From Amycolatopsis tolypomycina (GTDB taxonomy: Bacteria; Actinomycetota; Actinomycetes; Mycobacteriales; Pseudonocardiaceae), in the NCBI RefSeq assembly GCF_900105945.1, contig NZ_FNSO01000004.1:930001-994000 (forward strand): a DNA stretch of 64,000 nucleotides, written 5' to 3'. Below the pieces are notes generated by a model, which made no database searches, had not been told where the DNA came from, and worked only from the letters and a program-made list of their open reading frames with translations. The first letter of the stretch is position 1; each line of letters starts with the position of its first letter. The position numbers were made by a program, and so were the translations under genes. Shown piece after piece: positions 23,616 through 32,897 of the stretch.

Positions 23616-24878
23616 TCAAAGGGAAGTAGCGGACACCTTCTCCCGCCGCGCGGCGGGACGGCGGTCCGAGCGGTGCTTGCGGACAGCCAGCAGCAGCACC
23701 GCGAGCAACCCCATCGCCACGCACGTCACCACGGTCGTCAGTACCAGGAACTCGGCCAGCTGCCCGGCCGCCAGGGACGCGCCCAGTGCCACCGCCACCA
23801 GCGCGCACACCGCCCTGTCCACAATGGACTCCATGGACAGCAGGGTCGCGCGGTAACGGGAGTCCGGGATGGAGTCGTTCAGCAGCTGCTTCTGGACCGG
23901 GAACGCGATCCCCGTCGCCACCGCGAACACGCACAACAGCACCACCGCCGGGAGGGCGCCCACGAACACGATCACGCCGAGGCACAGGGCCATCACGATC
24001 GTCAGCGTGAACACCGATCCCACCGGGCCGATCGCGCGGCGGAGGCGGTGGGGGCGGGCCGCGCCCAGTGCCTCGAACACCGTCATCGCGGCCAGGACCG
24101 CGCCGAACCAGTTCACCGAGAGCGCCTTCGACTCCAGGATCGGCTGGAACAGGTTCACCTGGCAGATCCGGACCAGCGTGAACATCGCGACGCCCTGCAC
24201 CATCAGCAGCACCAGCCACCGGGACGTGCGCAGCGTCCACAGCGCGCCGCCGACTCCGGCCAGCAGGGACGCCGTCTTGTCGGTCACCCGGCGGCCGCCG
24301 GGGATCGGGGGGAGCTTGCCCGCGAACGCGAGCGCGATGGCCGCGTTGATCGCCGTCAGCCAGTACGGGGAGGGGAGGCTCCACGTCATCAGCAGGCCGA
24401 TCACCGGCCAGAACACGATCTTGCCGACCAGGCTGTACGCGCGGCCGACGCCTTCCACGCGCAGGTAGTGTTCGCCCGCGCCGGAGGCGTTCAGGTACTC
24501 GTACAGGTACGCGCTCTGCGCGCCGGACACCAGCGAGCGTGCCAGGGCAATCAGGATGAAGTGTGTCAGGAATCCCGCGTACGAAGCCAGGAACACCGGC
24601 ACCAGGTTGGCCGCCACCAGCACTCCGGCGCCCGCGGCCAGCGAGGTGCGGTAGTCGAAGCGGTCGGCGATCATCCCGGTCGGGATCTCCAGCAGGCAGA
24701 ACACGATGTAGTAGATGCTCTGGATGCCGAAGATCTCGCCGTCGGACAGCCCGGCCAGCTTCTGGTACGCGTAGAAGATCGGCACCCACAGCAGCAGGCC
24801 GAAGAAGAACTGGAACCCGTAGGTCAGCCGGACAGCGCGCTGAACGGCGGGTTCCGCGGGCAGGCGAAGGCCCAGCAT
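23616..24878 (-). CDS. MFS transporter, efflux-like
   Basis: 420 residues with about twelve membrane segments. The N-terminal half has FQFFFGLLLWVPIFYAYQKLAGLSDGEIFGIQSIYYIVFCLLEIPTGMIADRFDYRTSL, where ADRFDYR is the motif A loop between helices 2 and 3. The C-terminal half repeats the pattern. The C-terminus is basic (RKHRSDRRPAARREK). Closest resemblance is to uncharacterised actinobacterial MFS proteins, and direction and cargo are unknown. It begins 21 nt after the stop of the PEP-dikinase-like gene on the same strand, so the two form an operon. A joint role in modifying and exporting one compound is an inference. Confidence 0.87.
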   Translation of the reverse strand: MLGLRLPAEPAVQRAVRLTYGFQFFFGLLLWVPIFYAYQKLAGLSDGEIFGIQSIYYIVFCLLEIPTGMIADRFDYRTSLAAGAGVLVAANLVPVFLASYAGFLTHFILIALARSLVSGAQSAYLYEYLNASGAGEHYLRVEGVGRAYSLVGKIVFWPVIGLLMTWSLPSPYWLTAINAAIALAFAGKLPPIPGGRRVTDKTASLLAGVGGALWTLRTSRWLVLLMVQGVAMFTLVRICQVNLFQPILESKALSVNWFGAVLAAMTVFEALGAARPHRLRRAIGPVGSVFTLTIVMALCLGVIVFVGALPAVVLLCVFAVATGIAFPVQKQLLNDSIPDSRYRATLLSMESIVDRAVCALVAVALGASLAAGQLAEFLVLTTVVTCVAMGLLAVLLLAVRKHRSDRRPAARREKVSATSL

Positions 24879-24899
24879 GGTCGTTTTCTCCCGGAAAGG

Positions 24900-26867
24900 T
24901 CAGGCCGAATAGGGGCGCAGCTGCACGAGGTGGAGGTGCTCGCCGTCGGCGAGCCACTCGATGTCCACCGGCGAGTCGAACGTGTAGTCGGGCGAGAAGT
25001 GGCCCTGCAGCAGGCGGCCGGCGATCGCCAGCCGCTGCAGCCGGCCGTGCGCGGCTGCGTCGAGGTCCGCGGGCGCGTCGCCCAGCGACACCGTGCGGCC
25101 GCCGCCCTCGACCGTCGAATACAGGTACTGCATCGGCAGGGCCGAGCCGTCGACGACGTCCGTCACGCGCGGGGACACGTTGACGTACACCGTGCGGAAG
25201 TCGGCGCGGTTCATCGGGTTCGTCGTCACCAGCACTCCGCCGAAGTCCGCGGCGACCTGCTCCTGGATCACCACGCCCATGTAGCACTCGTCGAGGGAGA
25301 TTCCGGCCTGCTGCCGCAGCCGGACGCTGCGCACCGACACCAGCGACGCCCAGACCTCCTTCACGCTGGCGAAGATCCGCTCGGCCGTGGTGACGTGGTT
25401 GTGCGACTCGTAGATCCCGGCGGCCGAAAACCCGGCGAGGTCTTCGGCGTTCGACGAACTGCGCACGACGAACGCCCGCACGCCGGCCAGCTGCGACACC
25501 AGCGCCGAGTCGATCTCACCGGCCAGCGCGCCCGGCAGGCGCGCCGAGCGGATCAGGCCCTGCAGCTCGACGCACAGCGGCTCGATCTCGCGCGCGTCCA
25601 GCTCGCACGCCATCTTCAGCTTCCCGATGGCCTGCTGGATCCGCGGTGACGACTCCAGGAACCGCCGTTGCAGCGAGAACGGCAGCGCGATGCCGCGCGG
25701 GACGCGGACGTGCTCGTCGAGCAGCCGGCGGGCCGCGGCGCCCAGATCCGCGTCGAGAGGGACGTCCAGCAGGCGGGCCAGGTACGGCAGCAGGTTGTCC
25801 CGCGGCGGCCGCGGCACCTGGTAGAAGCCGAGCAGCCGCTGCGACCCGTGCGCCAGCACGTGGTGCAGCTCGCCGAGGTTGGCCGCCTTGGTGCCGTAGC
25901 GGTGGCGGTCGGCCGCGCGCAGCCGCGCGAGGTTGACGATCGGGCTGTGGTCGGCCTCCGGCTGCTCCAGGGTGACGCGCTGGGCGTACCAGGACGGCGG
26001 CGCCGCGTCGGCCGGCTCCTCGACCTCCCGCAGCGTCAATGCCTGGGCGTCGACCGTGTACTCGACCCACTTGCCGTCGAGCCCGCGGCGCTCGACCTCG
26101 GCCAGCGCGCCGAGCTGGACGGCGTTCGGGATCTGCCAGCCGGTGGCGAGGACGTTGGTGTGGGACAACGGCGTCGTGTGCCGGGCGTTGACGATCCCCG
26201 CCAGCCGGGGGATGTCGTCGGGTACGCGGTCCATCACGATGATGTCGGTCCAGTCCAGCGTCGCGGCCCGGTACTCGGCCTCGGTGTGGAACGCCCGCAC
26301 TCGCCCGGTGGCCGTGCCCGGGTTCAGCGGCACGAACGGCGCCGTGGAGAACAGCTCGTGCGCGAACACCCGCGGCAGCTCGCCCGCCGGGATCTCCCGG
26401 ACGATCCGCTCCTGCAGCTGGTTGGCCGGCTTGAACAGCAGCGGCAGCGCCGGGTCGACGTACCGCGCGACGAAGGCGTGGAACTCCCGGATCAGCTCGG
26501 CCGGCATCGTGTCGACCTCGACCGTTTCCAGCGAAAACATCTGCGGGTGCAGCGCGAGAATGCCGAGCAGGAACCGGCGGTCCGGCGCGTGGTAGAAGGC
26601 CTCGTTGTAGGAGTCGATCTCGGCGCGCACGCGTTCTTCGCCGATCCCGAGGATCTCTTCGCCGATATAGATCGCGTGAAAGGAATGTCGCGCGTTGTTC
26701 AGGAAGTGGATCTTCGCCTGTTCGCGGTCGACCACGACCTTGACGAACGAATAGCCGCCGAGGGTGCCGCCGAGCTGGTGAAGTGCGGACACCGAAAGGC
26801 GTTCGCCGACGAGTGCGGCAACGGTCTCGGGGGCAGGACTGGGCGCGACCACGCTGGTCAGGGACAC
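24900..26867 (-). CDS. PEP/pyruvate-dikinase-like phosphotransferase with permuted domain order
   Basis: 655 residues. Residues 1-180 are unassigned. Residues about 205-250 form a swivelling phosphohistidine domain (ARHTTPLSHTNVLATGW, candidate phospho-His236). Residues about 320-655 are a PPDK-type ATP-grasp domain: YGTKAANLGEL at 325, AFVVRSSSNAEDLAGFSAAG at 465-484, and the ending DIEWLADGEHLHLVQLRP. The His domain precedes the ATP-grasp domain, the order of glucan water dikinases and the reverse of PEP synthase and rifampin phosphotransferase. No PEP/pyruvate barrel is present. The product is probably a dikinase that transfers a phosphate from ATP to an unknown acceptor. Upstream, a 34-bp perfect palindrome separates it from eda. 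Confidence 0.75.
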   Translation of the reverse strand: MSLTSVVAPSPAPETVAALVGERLSVSALHQLGGTLGGYSFVKVVVDREQAKIHFLNNARHSFHAIYIGEEILGIGEERVRAEIDSYNEAFYHAPDRRFLLGILALHPQMFSLETVEVDTMPAELIREFHAFVARYVDPALPLLFKPANQLQERIVREIPAGELPRVFAHELFSTAPFVPLNPGTATGRVRAFHTEAEYRAATLDWTDIIVMDRVPDDIPRLAGIVNARHTTPLSHTNVLATGWQIPNAVQLGALAEVERRGLDGKWVEYTVDAQALTLREVEEPADAAPPSWYAQRVTLEQPEADHSPIVNLARLRAADRHRYGTKAANLGELHHVLAHGSQRLLGFYQVPRPPRDNLLPYLARLLDVPLDADLGAAARRLLDEHVRVPRGIALPFSLQRRFLESSPRIQQAIGKLKMACELDAREIEPLCVELQGLIRSARLPGALAGEIDSALVSQLAGVRAFVVRSSSNAEDLAGFSAAGIYESHNHVTTAERIFASVKEVWASLVSVRSVRLRQQAGISLDECYMGVVIQEQVAADFGGVLVTTNPMNRADFRTVYVNVSPRVTDVVDGSALPMQYLYSTVEGGGRTVSLGDAPADLDAAAHGRLQRLAIAGRLLQGHFSPDYTFDSPVDIEWLADGEHLHLVQLRPYSA

Positions 26868-26979
26868 GTATTCTCCTCGCTGGAAACAGCGAAGAGAAAC
26901 GATAACAGGCAGGTAAATAACCCACCAGGGCGGTGAATGCGCCGTTCAGTGGAACGCATGACCGGCGCCACACCCGCTC

Positions 26980-27013
26980 GGAGCACCGTTCCAGCGCGCT
27001 GGAACGGTGCTCC
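26980..27013. repeat. 34-bp perfect palindrome between eda and the dikinase-like gene
   Basis: Arms GGAGCACCGTTCCA and TGGAACGGTGCTCC flank the self-complementary centre GCGCGC, giving a perfect 34-bp palindrome. It lies 73 nt after the eda stop and 113 nt before the start of the next minus-strand gene. It could act as the eda terminator or as an operator for the dikinase-MFS pair. Confidence 0.8.
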
Positions 27014-27085
27014 CGCAATGCGGACGCGCATTCCGCCGTTCGAGTACGGAAATGACGCGGAGTGATCTCGGCTACAGGGCCGCGA

Positions 27086-27691
27086 CTACAGAGCCGCGGC
27101 CTCCGCGGCCAGCTTCTCGATCGTGGCGGGGTCGAGCGAGGCCGTCAGCCACGAGCCGCCGATGCAGCCGACGTTCGGCAGCGCCAGGTACGACGGCGCG
27201 GACGCCACCGTGATCCCGCCGGTGGGGCAGAAGCGCAGGGACGGCAACGGCCCCGCGATCGACTTCAGGTACGCGACGCCGCCGGACGCCTCCGCCGGGA
27301 AGAACTTCAGCGCCGACAGCCCGCGCTCGGCCAGCCGCATCGCCTCCGACACCGTGCTCGCGCCGGGCAGGAACGGCAGCCCGGTCTCGAAGCACGCGTC
27401 GACGACCGCGTCCGTGCAGCCCGGTGTCACGAGGAACTTCGCGCCCGCGTCGGCCGCCTGCTTCGCCTGGTCCGGCGAGACGACCGTGCCGGCGCCGATG
27501 ACGATGTCCGGCACCTCCGCGGCGACGCGCTCGATCGCCGACAGCGCCGCCGGCGTGCGCAGGGTCAGCTCGATGACCCCGATCCCGCCGGCGAGCAGGG
27601 CCCGGGCCGTGGGCACCGCGTCGTCGGCGTCGTCGATCACCACGACGGGCATCACGGGGGACAGCTCGAGCAGGTCCTGACCGGTGGTCAC
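27086..27691 (-). CDS. eda: 2-dehydro-3-deoxy-phosphogluconate (KDPG) aldolase
   Basis: 201 residues of the KDPG/KHG aldolase family. Catalytic residues are Glu41 in VIELTLRTP, the phosphate-handling GAGTV and TPG segments, and Schiff-base Lys129 in LKFFPAE. The enzyme splits KDPG into pyruvate and glyceraldehyde 3-phosphate, the last step of the Entner-Doudoroff pathway. Its start overlaps the edd stop by 4 nt (ATGA), so the two enzymes are translationally coupled. Together they show that this organism has a functional Entner-Doudoroff branch. Confidence 0.95.
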   Translation of the reverse strand: MTTGQDLLELSPVMPVVVIDDADDAVPTARALLAGGIGVIELTLRTPAALSAIERVAAEVPDIVIGAGTVVSPDQAKQAADAGAKFLVTPGCTDAVVDACFETGLPFLPGASTVSEAMRLAERGLSALKFFPAEASGGVAYLKSIAGPLPSLRFCPTGGITVASAPSYLALPNVGCIGGSWLTASLDPATIEKLAAEAAAL

Positions 27692-29571
27692 TGACCGACC
27701 TCCTGTGTTGTGAAAGCGGGTGTTCCGAAGTGCTCCGGAGTCAAGCCGCCGAACACCGAAGCGCCCTGGTCGGCGGGGCCGACCGCGCGGCGCAACGCGG
27801 CGAACAGCTCTCGGCCGGTGCCGGTCCAGGATGCTTCGGACGGCGGCGCGTCCACAAGCGCACGCCGGGCGAGTTCTTCGTCACCGACGAGCACGTCGAG
27901 GGAGCCCGAAGTCGCGTCCAGCCGGATGACGTCGCCGTCCGCGATACGCGCGATCGGGCCGCCCGCCGCGGCTTCCGGCGTCACCTGGATGGCGGCCGGG
28001 ATCTTGCCCGACGCGCCCGACATGCGACCGTCGGTGAGCAGCGCCACGGCGTACCCGCGGTCCATCAGCACACCAAGAGCCGGCGTCAGGCCGTGCAGCT
28101 CCGGCATGCCGTTGGCCTGCGGGCCCTGCTGCCGGATCACCACGACGACGTCGCGGTCCAGCTCGCCGGCGTCGAAGGCGACCTTGAAGTCCTCCTGCGT
28201 GGTGAACACCCGGGCCGGCGCCTGGACGACGCGGTGCTCCGGCGCCACCGCGGACACCTTGACCACCCCGCGGCCGAGGTTGCCCTCGACCATCCGCAGC
28301 CCGCCGTCCGCGGCGAACGGCCGCCACGCCGGGCGCAGGACCTCCTCGTCGAGGCTGCGGGTGGGGACGTCGCGCCAGACGAGCTCGCCGTCGGACAGGA
28401 TCGGCTCGGCGCGGTAGCGGTGCAGCCCGAACCCGGCCACCGTGTGGACGTCTTCGTGCAGCAGCCCGGCGTCGAGCAGCGTGCCGACCAGGAACTGGAT
28501 GCCGCCGGCGGCGTGGAAGTGGTTGATGTCGGCGCTGCCGTTCGGGTAGACCCGCGCCAGCAGCGGCACGACGGCCGAGAGGTCGGAGAAGTCGTCCCAG
28601 GTCAGCTGGATGCCGGCGGCCGCGGCGATGGCGACCAGGTGCATCGTGTGGTTGGTCGACCCGCCGGTGGCGAGCAGCGCGATGACGCCGTTGACGAACG
28701 CCTTCTCGTCGAGGATCCGCGAGACCGGCGTGTACTCCTCGCCGCGGGACAGCGCGACGATGCGCCGCCCGGCTTCCTCGGTGAGCGCCCGGCGCAACGC
28801 CGAACCGGGCTGGACGAAGCTGGCGCCCGGCAGGTGCAGGCCCATCACCTCGACGACCATCTGGTTGGAGTTGGCCGTGCCGTAGAAGGTGCAGGTGCCG
28901 GCCGAGTGGTAGGACGCCGCTTCGGCGTCGAGGAGGTCTTCGCGGGTCGCCAGGCCCTCGGCGTAGAGCTGCCGGACGCGCGCCTTCTCCTTGTTCGGCA
29001 GGCCCGAGTTCATCGGTCCCGCGGGCACCAGCACGGCCGGGAGGTGGCCGAACGACAGCGCGCCGATCAGCAGGCCGGGCACGATCTTGTCGCACACGCC
29101 GAGCAGCAGCGCGGCGTCGAACATGTCGTGCGAGAGCGCGATCGCCGTCGACATCGCGATGACCTCGCGGCTGAACAGCGACAGCTCCATGCCCGCGCGG
29201 CCCTGCGTGATCCCGTCGCACATCGCGGGCACCCCGCCGGCGAACTGGGCGACCCCGCCGGCCGAGCGCACGGACTTCTTCAGCCATGCCGGGTATTCCT
29301 GCATCGGCTGGTGCGCCGAAAGCATGTCGTTGTAGGAGGACACGATCGCGACGCCGGGGGCTCGGGCAGCCCGCAGTGCCTCCTTGTCGACGCCGTCCAT
29401 CGCGGCGAAACCGTGCGCGAGGTTGCTGCAGGCCAGGCCGCGGCGCACCGGGCCTTCGGCGTACGCGGCGGCCGTGCGGTCGAGGTAGGCCGTGCGGGTC
29501 GCGGCACTGCGCGCGGCGATGCGGGCGGTGACTTCGGCGATGACGGGGTGCAACGATGGGGTCGGGCTCAT
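27688..29571 (-). CDS. edd: 6-phosphogluconate dehydratase
   Basis: 627 residues from ATG 29571 with GGAG upstream; the frame continues upstream but into the promoter region. It is an IlvD/Edd-family dehydratase with iron-sulfur motifs [54 protein letters not shown] and the [16 protein letters not shown] loop. The C-terminal swivel has [39 protein letters not shown] and FAAMDG at the N-terminus are typical of Edd rather than IlvD. It converts 6-phosphogluconate to KDPG. It leads the edd-eda operon, divergent from the succinate dehydrogenase operon. Confidence 0.95.
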   Translation of the reverse strand: MSPTPSLHPVIAEVTARIAARSAATRTAYLDRTAAAYAEGPVRRGLACSNLAHGFAAMDGVDKEALRAARAPGVAIVSSYNDMLSAHQPMQEYPAWLKKSVRSAGGVAQFAGGVPAMCDGITQGRAGMELSLFSREVIAMSTAIALSHDMFDAALLLGVCDKIVPGLLIGALSFGHLPAVLVPAGPMNSGLPNKEKARVRQLYAEGLATREDLLDAEAASYHSAGTCTFYGTANSNQMVVEVMGLHLPGASFVQPGSALRRALTEEAGRRIVALSRGEEYTPVSRILDEKAFVNGVIALLATGGSTNHTMHLVAIAAAAGIQLTWDDFSDLSAVVPLLARVYPNGSADINHFHAAGGIQFLVGTLLDAGLLHEDVHTVAGFGLHRYRAEPILSDGELVWRDVPTRSLDEEVLRPAWRPFAADGGLRMVEGNLGRGVVKVSAVAPEHRVVQAPARVFTTQEDFKVAFDAGELDRDVVVVIRQQGPQANGMPELHGLTPALGVLMDRGYAVALLTDGRMSGASGKIPAAIQVTPEAAAGGPIARIADGDVIRLDATSGSLDVLVGDEELARRALVDAPPSEASWTGTGRELFAALRRAVGPADQGASVFGGLTPEHFGTPAFTTQEVGQ

Positions 29572-29647
29572 GTCCGGCTCCGGATCACTGGGGGTGTGGT
29601 GGTCCGCGGGACGGCAGCGCTGACGCCTCAGGGTCGTGACACTGGCC

Positions 29648-29684
29648 ACACTACCTCGGGAAAACGCCGAATCAAAATCGATTC
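29648..29684 (-). promoter_or_regulatory. edd-eda promoter with overlapping inverted-repeat operator
   Basis: On the minus strand TTGATT (29670-29675) and TAGTGT (29648-29653) are spaced 16 nt apart, a reasonable sigma-A promoter 77 nt before edd. The inverted repeat GAATC-N6-GATTC (29669-29684) covers the -35 element, so a repressor bound there could block transcription. The regulator is unknown. Confidence 0.5.
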
Positions 29685-29728
29685 AGAAGATCGACCCGCG
29701 TGACCCCGATCACCCTCGGAACCGTTAG

Positions 29729-29744
29729 TGTGCTAGTTGTCACA
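29729..29744. promoter_or_regulatory. CRP/FNR-like site upstream of the sdh operon
   Basis: TGTGC-TAGTTG-TCACA differs from the CRP consensus TGTGA-N6-TCACA at one base. The surrounding AGTGTG-N8-CACACT is a perfect inverted repeat. It lies about 76 nt before the first gene of the sdh operon. Which CRP-like protein binds is not known. Confidence 0.6.
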
Positions 29745-29819
29745 CTGCACGACGCGTGGCACAGCCTTCGAAGGTTGCCTTCGCCGGTTCCCTGCCAGCC
29801 CCACCACACGGGAGGCATG

Positions 29820-30107
29820 ATGTCCACCTCCGAGATCGCCGAGCTGCGGCGAACCATCGGCCAGCTCCGGCAGTGCGTCGGCGCACTGCGCTCGCGCTAC
29901 GGCGACGCGTCGGCGGTGCGCCGGCTCGCCAACGACGTCGAGCGCCTCGACATCGACACCGCGGACCTCGACGGCGTGCCCCTCGCGGTGCCCGCGCAGG
30001 CGAAGGCCGCGGAGCGCGTCCCCGTCCCCGACACCCCCTACGACCCGGCGCTGTGGCACGGCGCCGACGACGAAGGCGTCGGCGGCTACAAGCGCGACCA
30101 GCGGTGA
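29820..30107 (+). CDS. small hypothetical protein heading the succinate dehydrogenase operon
   Basis: 95 residues. ATG 29820 (or 29817) sits directly behind GGGAGG. The first half is a predicted coiled-coil-like helix (IAELRRTIGQLRQCVGALRSRYGDASAVRRLANDVERLDID) and the C-terminal half is Pro/Asp-rich and likely flexible, with PDTPYDPALWHG. No known domain was recognised. Its stop overlaps the membrane-anchor start by 3 nt, so it is co-translated with the dehydrogenase. It may be an assembly or regulatory partner of the complex; this is inference from position only. Confidence 0.75.
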   Translation: MSTSEIAELRRTIGQLRQCVGALRSRYGDASAVRRLANDVERLDIDTADLDGVPLAVPAQAKAAERVPVPDTPYDPALWHGADDEGVGGYKRDQR

Positions 30108-30928
30108 GCGCACCCGCTGACAACGGCGTCGGCACCGGCGTCCGGGCCCCCAAGCGGGCCCGGATCGCCGAGCGCACCCTCCGCACGGACCGGTGGTGGC
30201 TCCAGCCACTGCTGACCGTGCTCGGACTGTCGGCGTTCATCATCTACGCGACGGTCCGGTCGTTCGTGCGCACCGCCTACTGGGTGCCCGACTACCACTA
30301 CCTGACGCCGTTCTACTCGCCGTGCCTGTCCACCTCCTGCGTCGAGGGCTCGAGCCACTTCGGCCACTGGTTCGGCGACCTGCCCGGGTTCATCCCGCTC
30401 GGCTTCGTGGTGCTGCCGTTCCTGCTCGGGTTCCGGCTGACCTGCTACTACTACCGCAAGGCCTACTACCGGTCGGTGTGGTTCTCCCCGCCCGCCTGCG
30501 CCGTCGCGGAACCGCACGCCAAGTACACCGGCGAGACGCGGCTGCCGCTGATCATCCAGAACGTCCACCGCTACTTCTTCTACGTCGCGCTGATCGTCTC
30601 GCTCGTCAACACCTACGACGCGATCACGGCGTTCCACGGGAAGACCGGCGGCTTCGGGTTCGGGCTGGGCAACATCATCCTGCTCGGCAACGTGATCCTG
30701 CTCTGGGCCTACACGCTGTCCTGCCACTCCTGCCGGCACGTGACCGGCGGCCGGCTGAAGCACTTCTCCCAGCACCCGGTGCGCTACTGGATCTGGACGA
30801 AGGTCTCGAAGCTCAACACCCGCCACATGACGCTGGCCTGGACGACGCTCGGCACGCTGGTGCTGACCGACTTCTACGTCATGCTCGTCGCCAGCGGCGC
30901 GATCTCGGACCTGAGATTCGTCAACTAG
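30104..30928 (+). CDS. sdhC: succinate dehydrogenase membrane anchor subunit (mycobacterial Sdh1 type)
   Basis: 274 residues from GTG 30104. About five membrane segments are visible, starting with WWLQPLLTVLGLSAFIIYATVRSF, then IPLGFVVLPFLLGF, the region around NVHRYFFYVALIVSLVNTYDAI, FGLGNIILLGNVILLWAYTLSCHSC, and the last helix MTLAWTTLGTLVLTDFYVMLVASGAI. A single large anchor protein instead of SdhC+SdhD matches the Sdh1-type enzyme of mycobacteria (anchor-flavoprotein-iron-sulfur order). Several histidines in the helices could bind haem. It anchors SdhA/SdhB and passes electrons to menaquinone. Confidence 0.85.
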   Translation: MSAPADNGVGTGVRAPKRARIAERTLRTDRWWLQPLLTVLGLSAFIIYATVRSFVRTAYWVPDYHYLTPFYSPCLSTSCVEGSSHFGHWFGDLPGFIPLGFVVLPFLLGFRLTCYYYRKAYYRSVWFSPPACAVAEPHAKYTGETRLPLIIQNVHRYFFYVALIVSLVNTYDAITAFHGKTGGFGFGLGNIILLGNVILLWAYTLSCHSCRHVTGGRLKHFSQHPVRYWIWTKVSKLNTRHMTLAWTTLGTLVLTDFYVMLVASGAISDLRFVN

Positions 30929-30980
30929 CGCCGCATCTTCCCAACCACAGACGTCCCCAGTTCCGAGGTGGAATCTCTTC

Positions 30981-32897
30981 ATGACCGAGGTCGAACGGCA
31001 CACCTACGACGTGGTGGTGATCGGTGCCGGTGGCGCCGGTCTGCGCGCCGTGATCGAAGCCCGCGAACGCGGCTTCCGCGTCGCGGTCGTGTGCAAGTCC
31101 CTGTTCGGCAAGGCGCACACGGTGATGGCCGAGGGCGGGTGCGCCGCCTCGATGGGCAACGCGAACTCGAACGACAACTGGCAGGTCCACTTCCGCGACA
31201 CCATGCGCGGCGGGAAGTTCCTCAACAACTGGCGGATGGCCGAGCTGCACGCCAAGGAGGCGCCGGACCGCGTCTGGGAGCTCGAGACCTACGGCGCGCT
31301 GTTCGACCGCACCGCCGACGGCCGGATCAGCCAGCGCAACTTCGGCGGGCACACCTACCCGCGGCTGGCGCACGTCGGTGACCGCACCGGGCTCGAGCTC
31401 ATCCGCACGATGCAGCAGAAGATCGTCTCGCTGCAGCAGGAGGACTTCGCCGAGACCGGGGACTACGAGGCGAAGATCAAGGTCTTCGCCGAGTGCACGG
31501 TCACCGAGCTGCTCACCACCGAAGGCCGCATCGCCGGCGCGTTCGGCTACTGGCGCGAGAGCGGGCGGTTCGTCCTCTTCGAGGCGCCCGCGGTCGTGCT
31601 CGCCACCGGCGGCATCGGCAAGTCGTTCAAGGTGACGTCGAACTCGTGGGAGTACACCGGCGACGGCCACGCGCTGGCCTTGCGGGCGGGCGCGAAGCTG
31701 ATCAACATGGAGTTCGTCCAGTTCCACCCGACCGGGATGGTCTGGCCGCCGAGCGTCAAGGGCATCCTCGTCACCGAGGGCGTGCGCGGTGACGGCGGCG
31801 TGCTGAAGAACTCCGACGGCAAGCGGTTCATGTTCGAGTACGTGCCGGACGTCTTCAAGGGCCAGTACGCGGAAAGCGAAGAAGAAGCCGACCGCTGGTA
31901 CACCGACCAGGAGAAGAACCGGCGCACGCCGGACCTGCTGCCCCGCGACGAAGTGGCCCGCGCGATCAACTCCGAGGTCAAGGAGGGCCGCGGCTCCCCG
32001 CACGGCGGCGTCTTCCTCGACATCGCCAGCCGGCTGCCGGCCGAGGAGATCCGCAAGCGGCTGCCGTCGATGTACCACCAGTTCAAGGAGCTGGCCGACG
32101 TCGACATCACCGCGGAGCCGATGGAGGTCGGCCCGACCTGCCACTACGTCATGGGCGGCATCGAGGTCGACCCCGACACGGCGGCGGCGAGCGTGCCCGG
32201 CCTGTTCGCGGCCGGCGAGTGCTCGGGCGGCATGCACGGCTCCAACCGGCTCGGCGGCAACTCGCTGTCCGACCTGCTGGTGTTCGGCCGGCGCGCGGGC
32301 CTCGGCGCGGCCGAGTACGTGTCCGGTCTCGACGGCAGGCCGGCCGTGCAGGAGTCCGATGTGGACGCGGCGGCGAAGATGGCGCTCGCGCCGTTCGACC
32401 CGCCTGCCGGCGCCTCGGCCGAGAACCCGTACACCCTGCACACCGAGCTGCAGCAGTCGATGAACGACCTGGTCGGCATCATCCGCAAGGCGGAAGAGAT
32501 GGCGCAGGCGCTGGCGAAGCTCGACGAGCTGCGGGAGCGGATCCTGCGGGTCACGGTCGAAGGGCACCGGCAGTTCAACCCGGGCTGGCACCTCGCGATC
32601 GACCTGCGCAACATGCTGATGGTCAGCGAGTGCGTCGCGAAGGCGGCGCTGACGCGCACCGAAAGCCGCGGCGGGCACACGCGTGACGACTACCCGGGCA
32701 TGGAAGCCGACTGGCGCAACAAGCTCCTCGTGTGCTCGGCGACGGCGGGCGACAACCCGGTGGTGCCGGACATCGACGTCGAGGTGAAGGAGCAGGTGCC
32801 GCTGCGGCAGGACCTGCTGGAGCTGTTCGAGTTCGGCGAACTCGGGAAGTACTACACCGACTCGGAGCTGGAGACGCACCCGGGGAGCAAGGCATGA
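30981..32897 (+). CDS. sdhA: succinate dehydrogenase / fumarate reductase flavoprotein subunit
   Basis: 638 residues. The FAD-binding fold starts YDVVVIGAGGAGLRAVIEA. The segment KAHTVMAEGGCAASMGN contains the histidine expected for covalent FAD attachment. The active-site region includes QFHPTGMVWPPSVKGILVTEGVRGDGG and later TCHYVMGGIEVDPDTAA, and the glycine-rich LFAAGECSGGMHGSNRLGGNSLSDLLVFGRRAG is diagnostic. It oxidises succinate to fumarate on the cytoplasmic face. RBS GAGGTGG lies before ATG 30981. Its stop overlaps the sdhB start by 4 nt. Confidence 0.96.
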   Translation: MTEVERHTYDVVVIGAGGAGLRAVIEARERGFRVAVVCKSLFGKAHTVMAEGGCAASMGNANSNDNWQVHFRDTMRGGKFLNNWRMAELHAKEAPDRVWELETYGALFDRTADGRISQRNFGGHTYPRLAHVGDRTGLELIRTMQQKIVSLQQEDFAETGDYEAKIKVFAECTVTELLTTEGRIAGAFGYWRESGRFVLFEAPAVVLATGGIGKSFKVTSNSWEYTGDGHALALRAGAKLINMEFVQFHPTGMVWPPSVKGILVTEGVRGDGGVLKNSDGKRFMFEYVPDVFKGQYAESEEEADRWYTDQEKNRRTPDLLPRDEVARAINSEVKEGRGSPHGGVFLDIASRLPAEEIRKRLPSMYHQFKELADVDITAEPMEVGPTCHYVMGGIEVDPDTAAASVPGLFAAGECSGGMHGSNRLGGNSLSDLLVFGRRAGLGAAEYVSGLDGRPAVQESDVDAAAKMALAPFDPPAGASAENPYTLHTELQQSMNDLVGIIRKAEEMAQALAKLDELRERILRVTVEGHRQFNPGWHLAIDLRNMLMVSECVAKAALTRTESRGGHTRDDYPGMEADWRNKLLVCSATAGDNPVVPDIDVEVKEQVPLRQDLLELFEFGELGKYYTDSELETHPGSKA

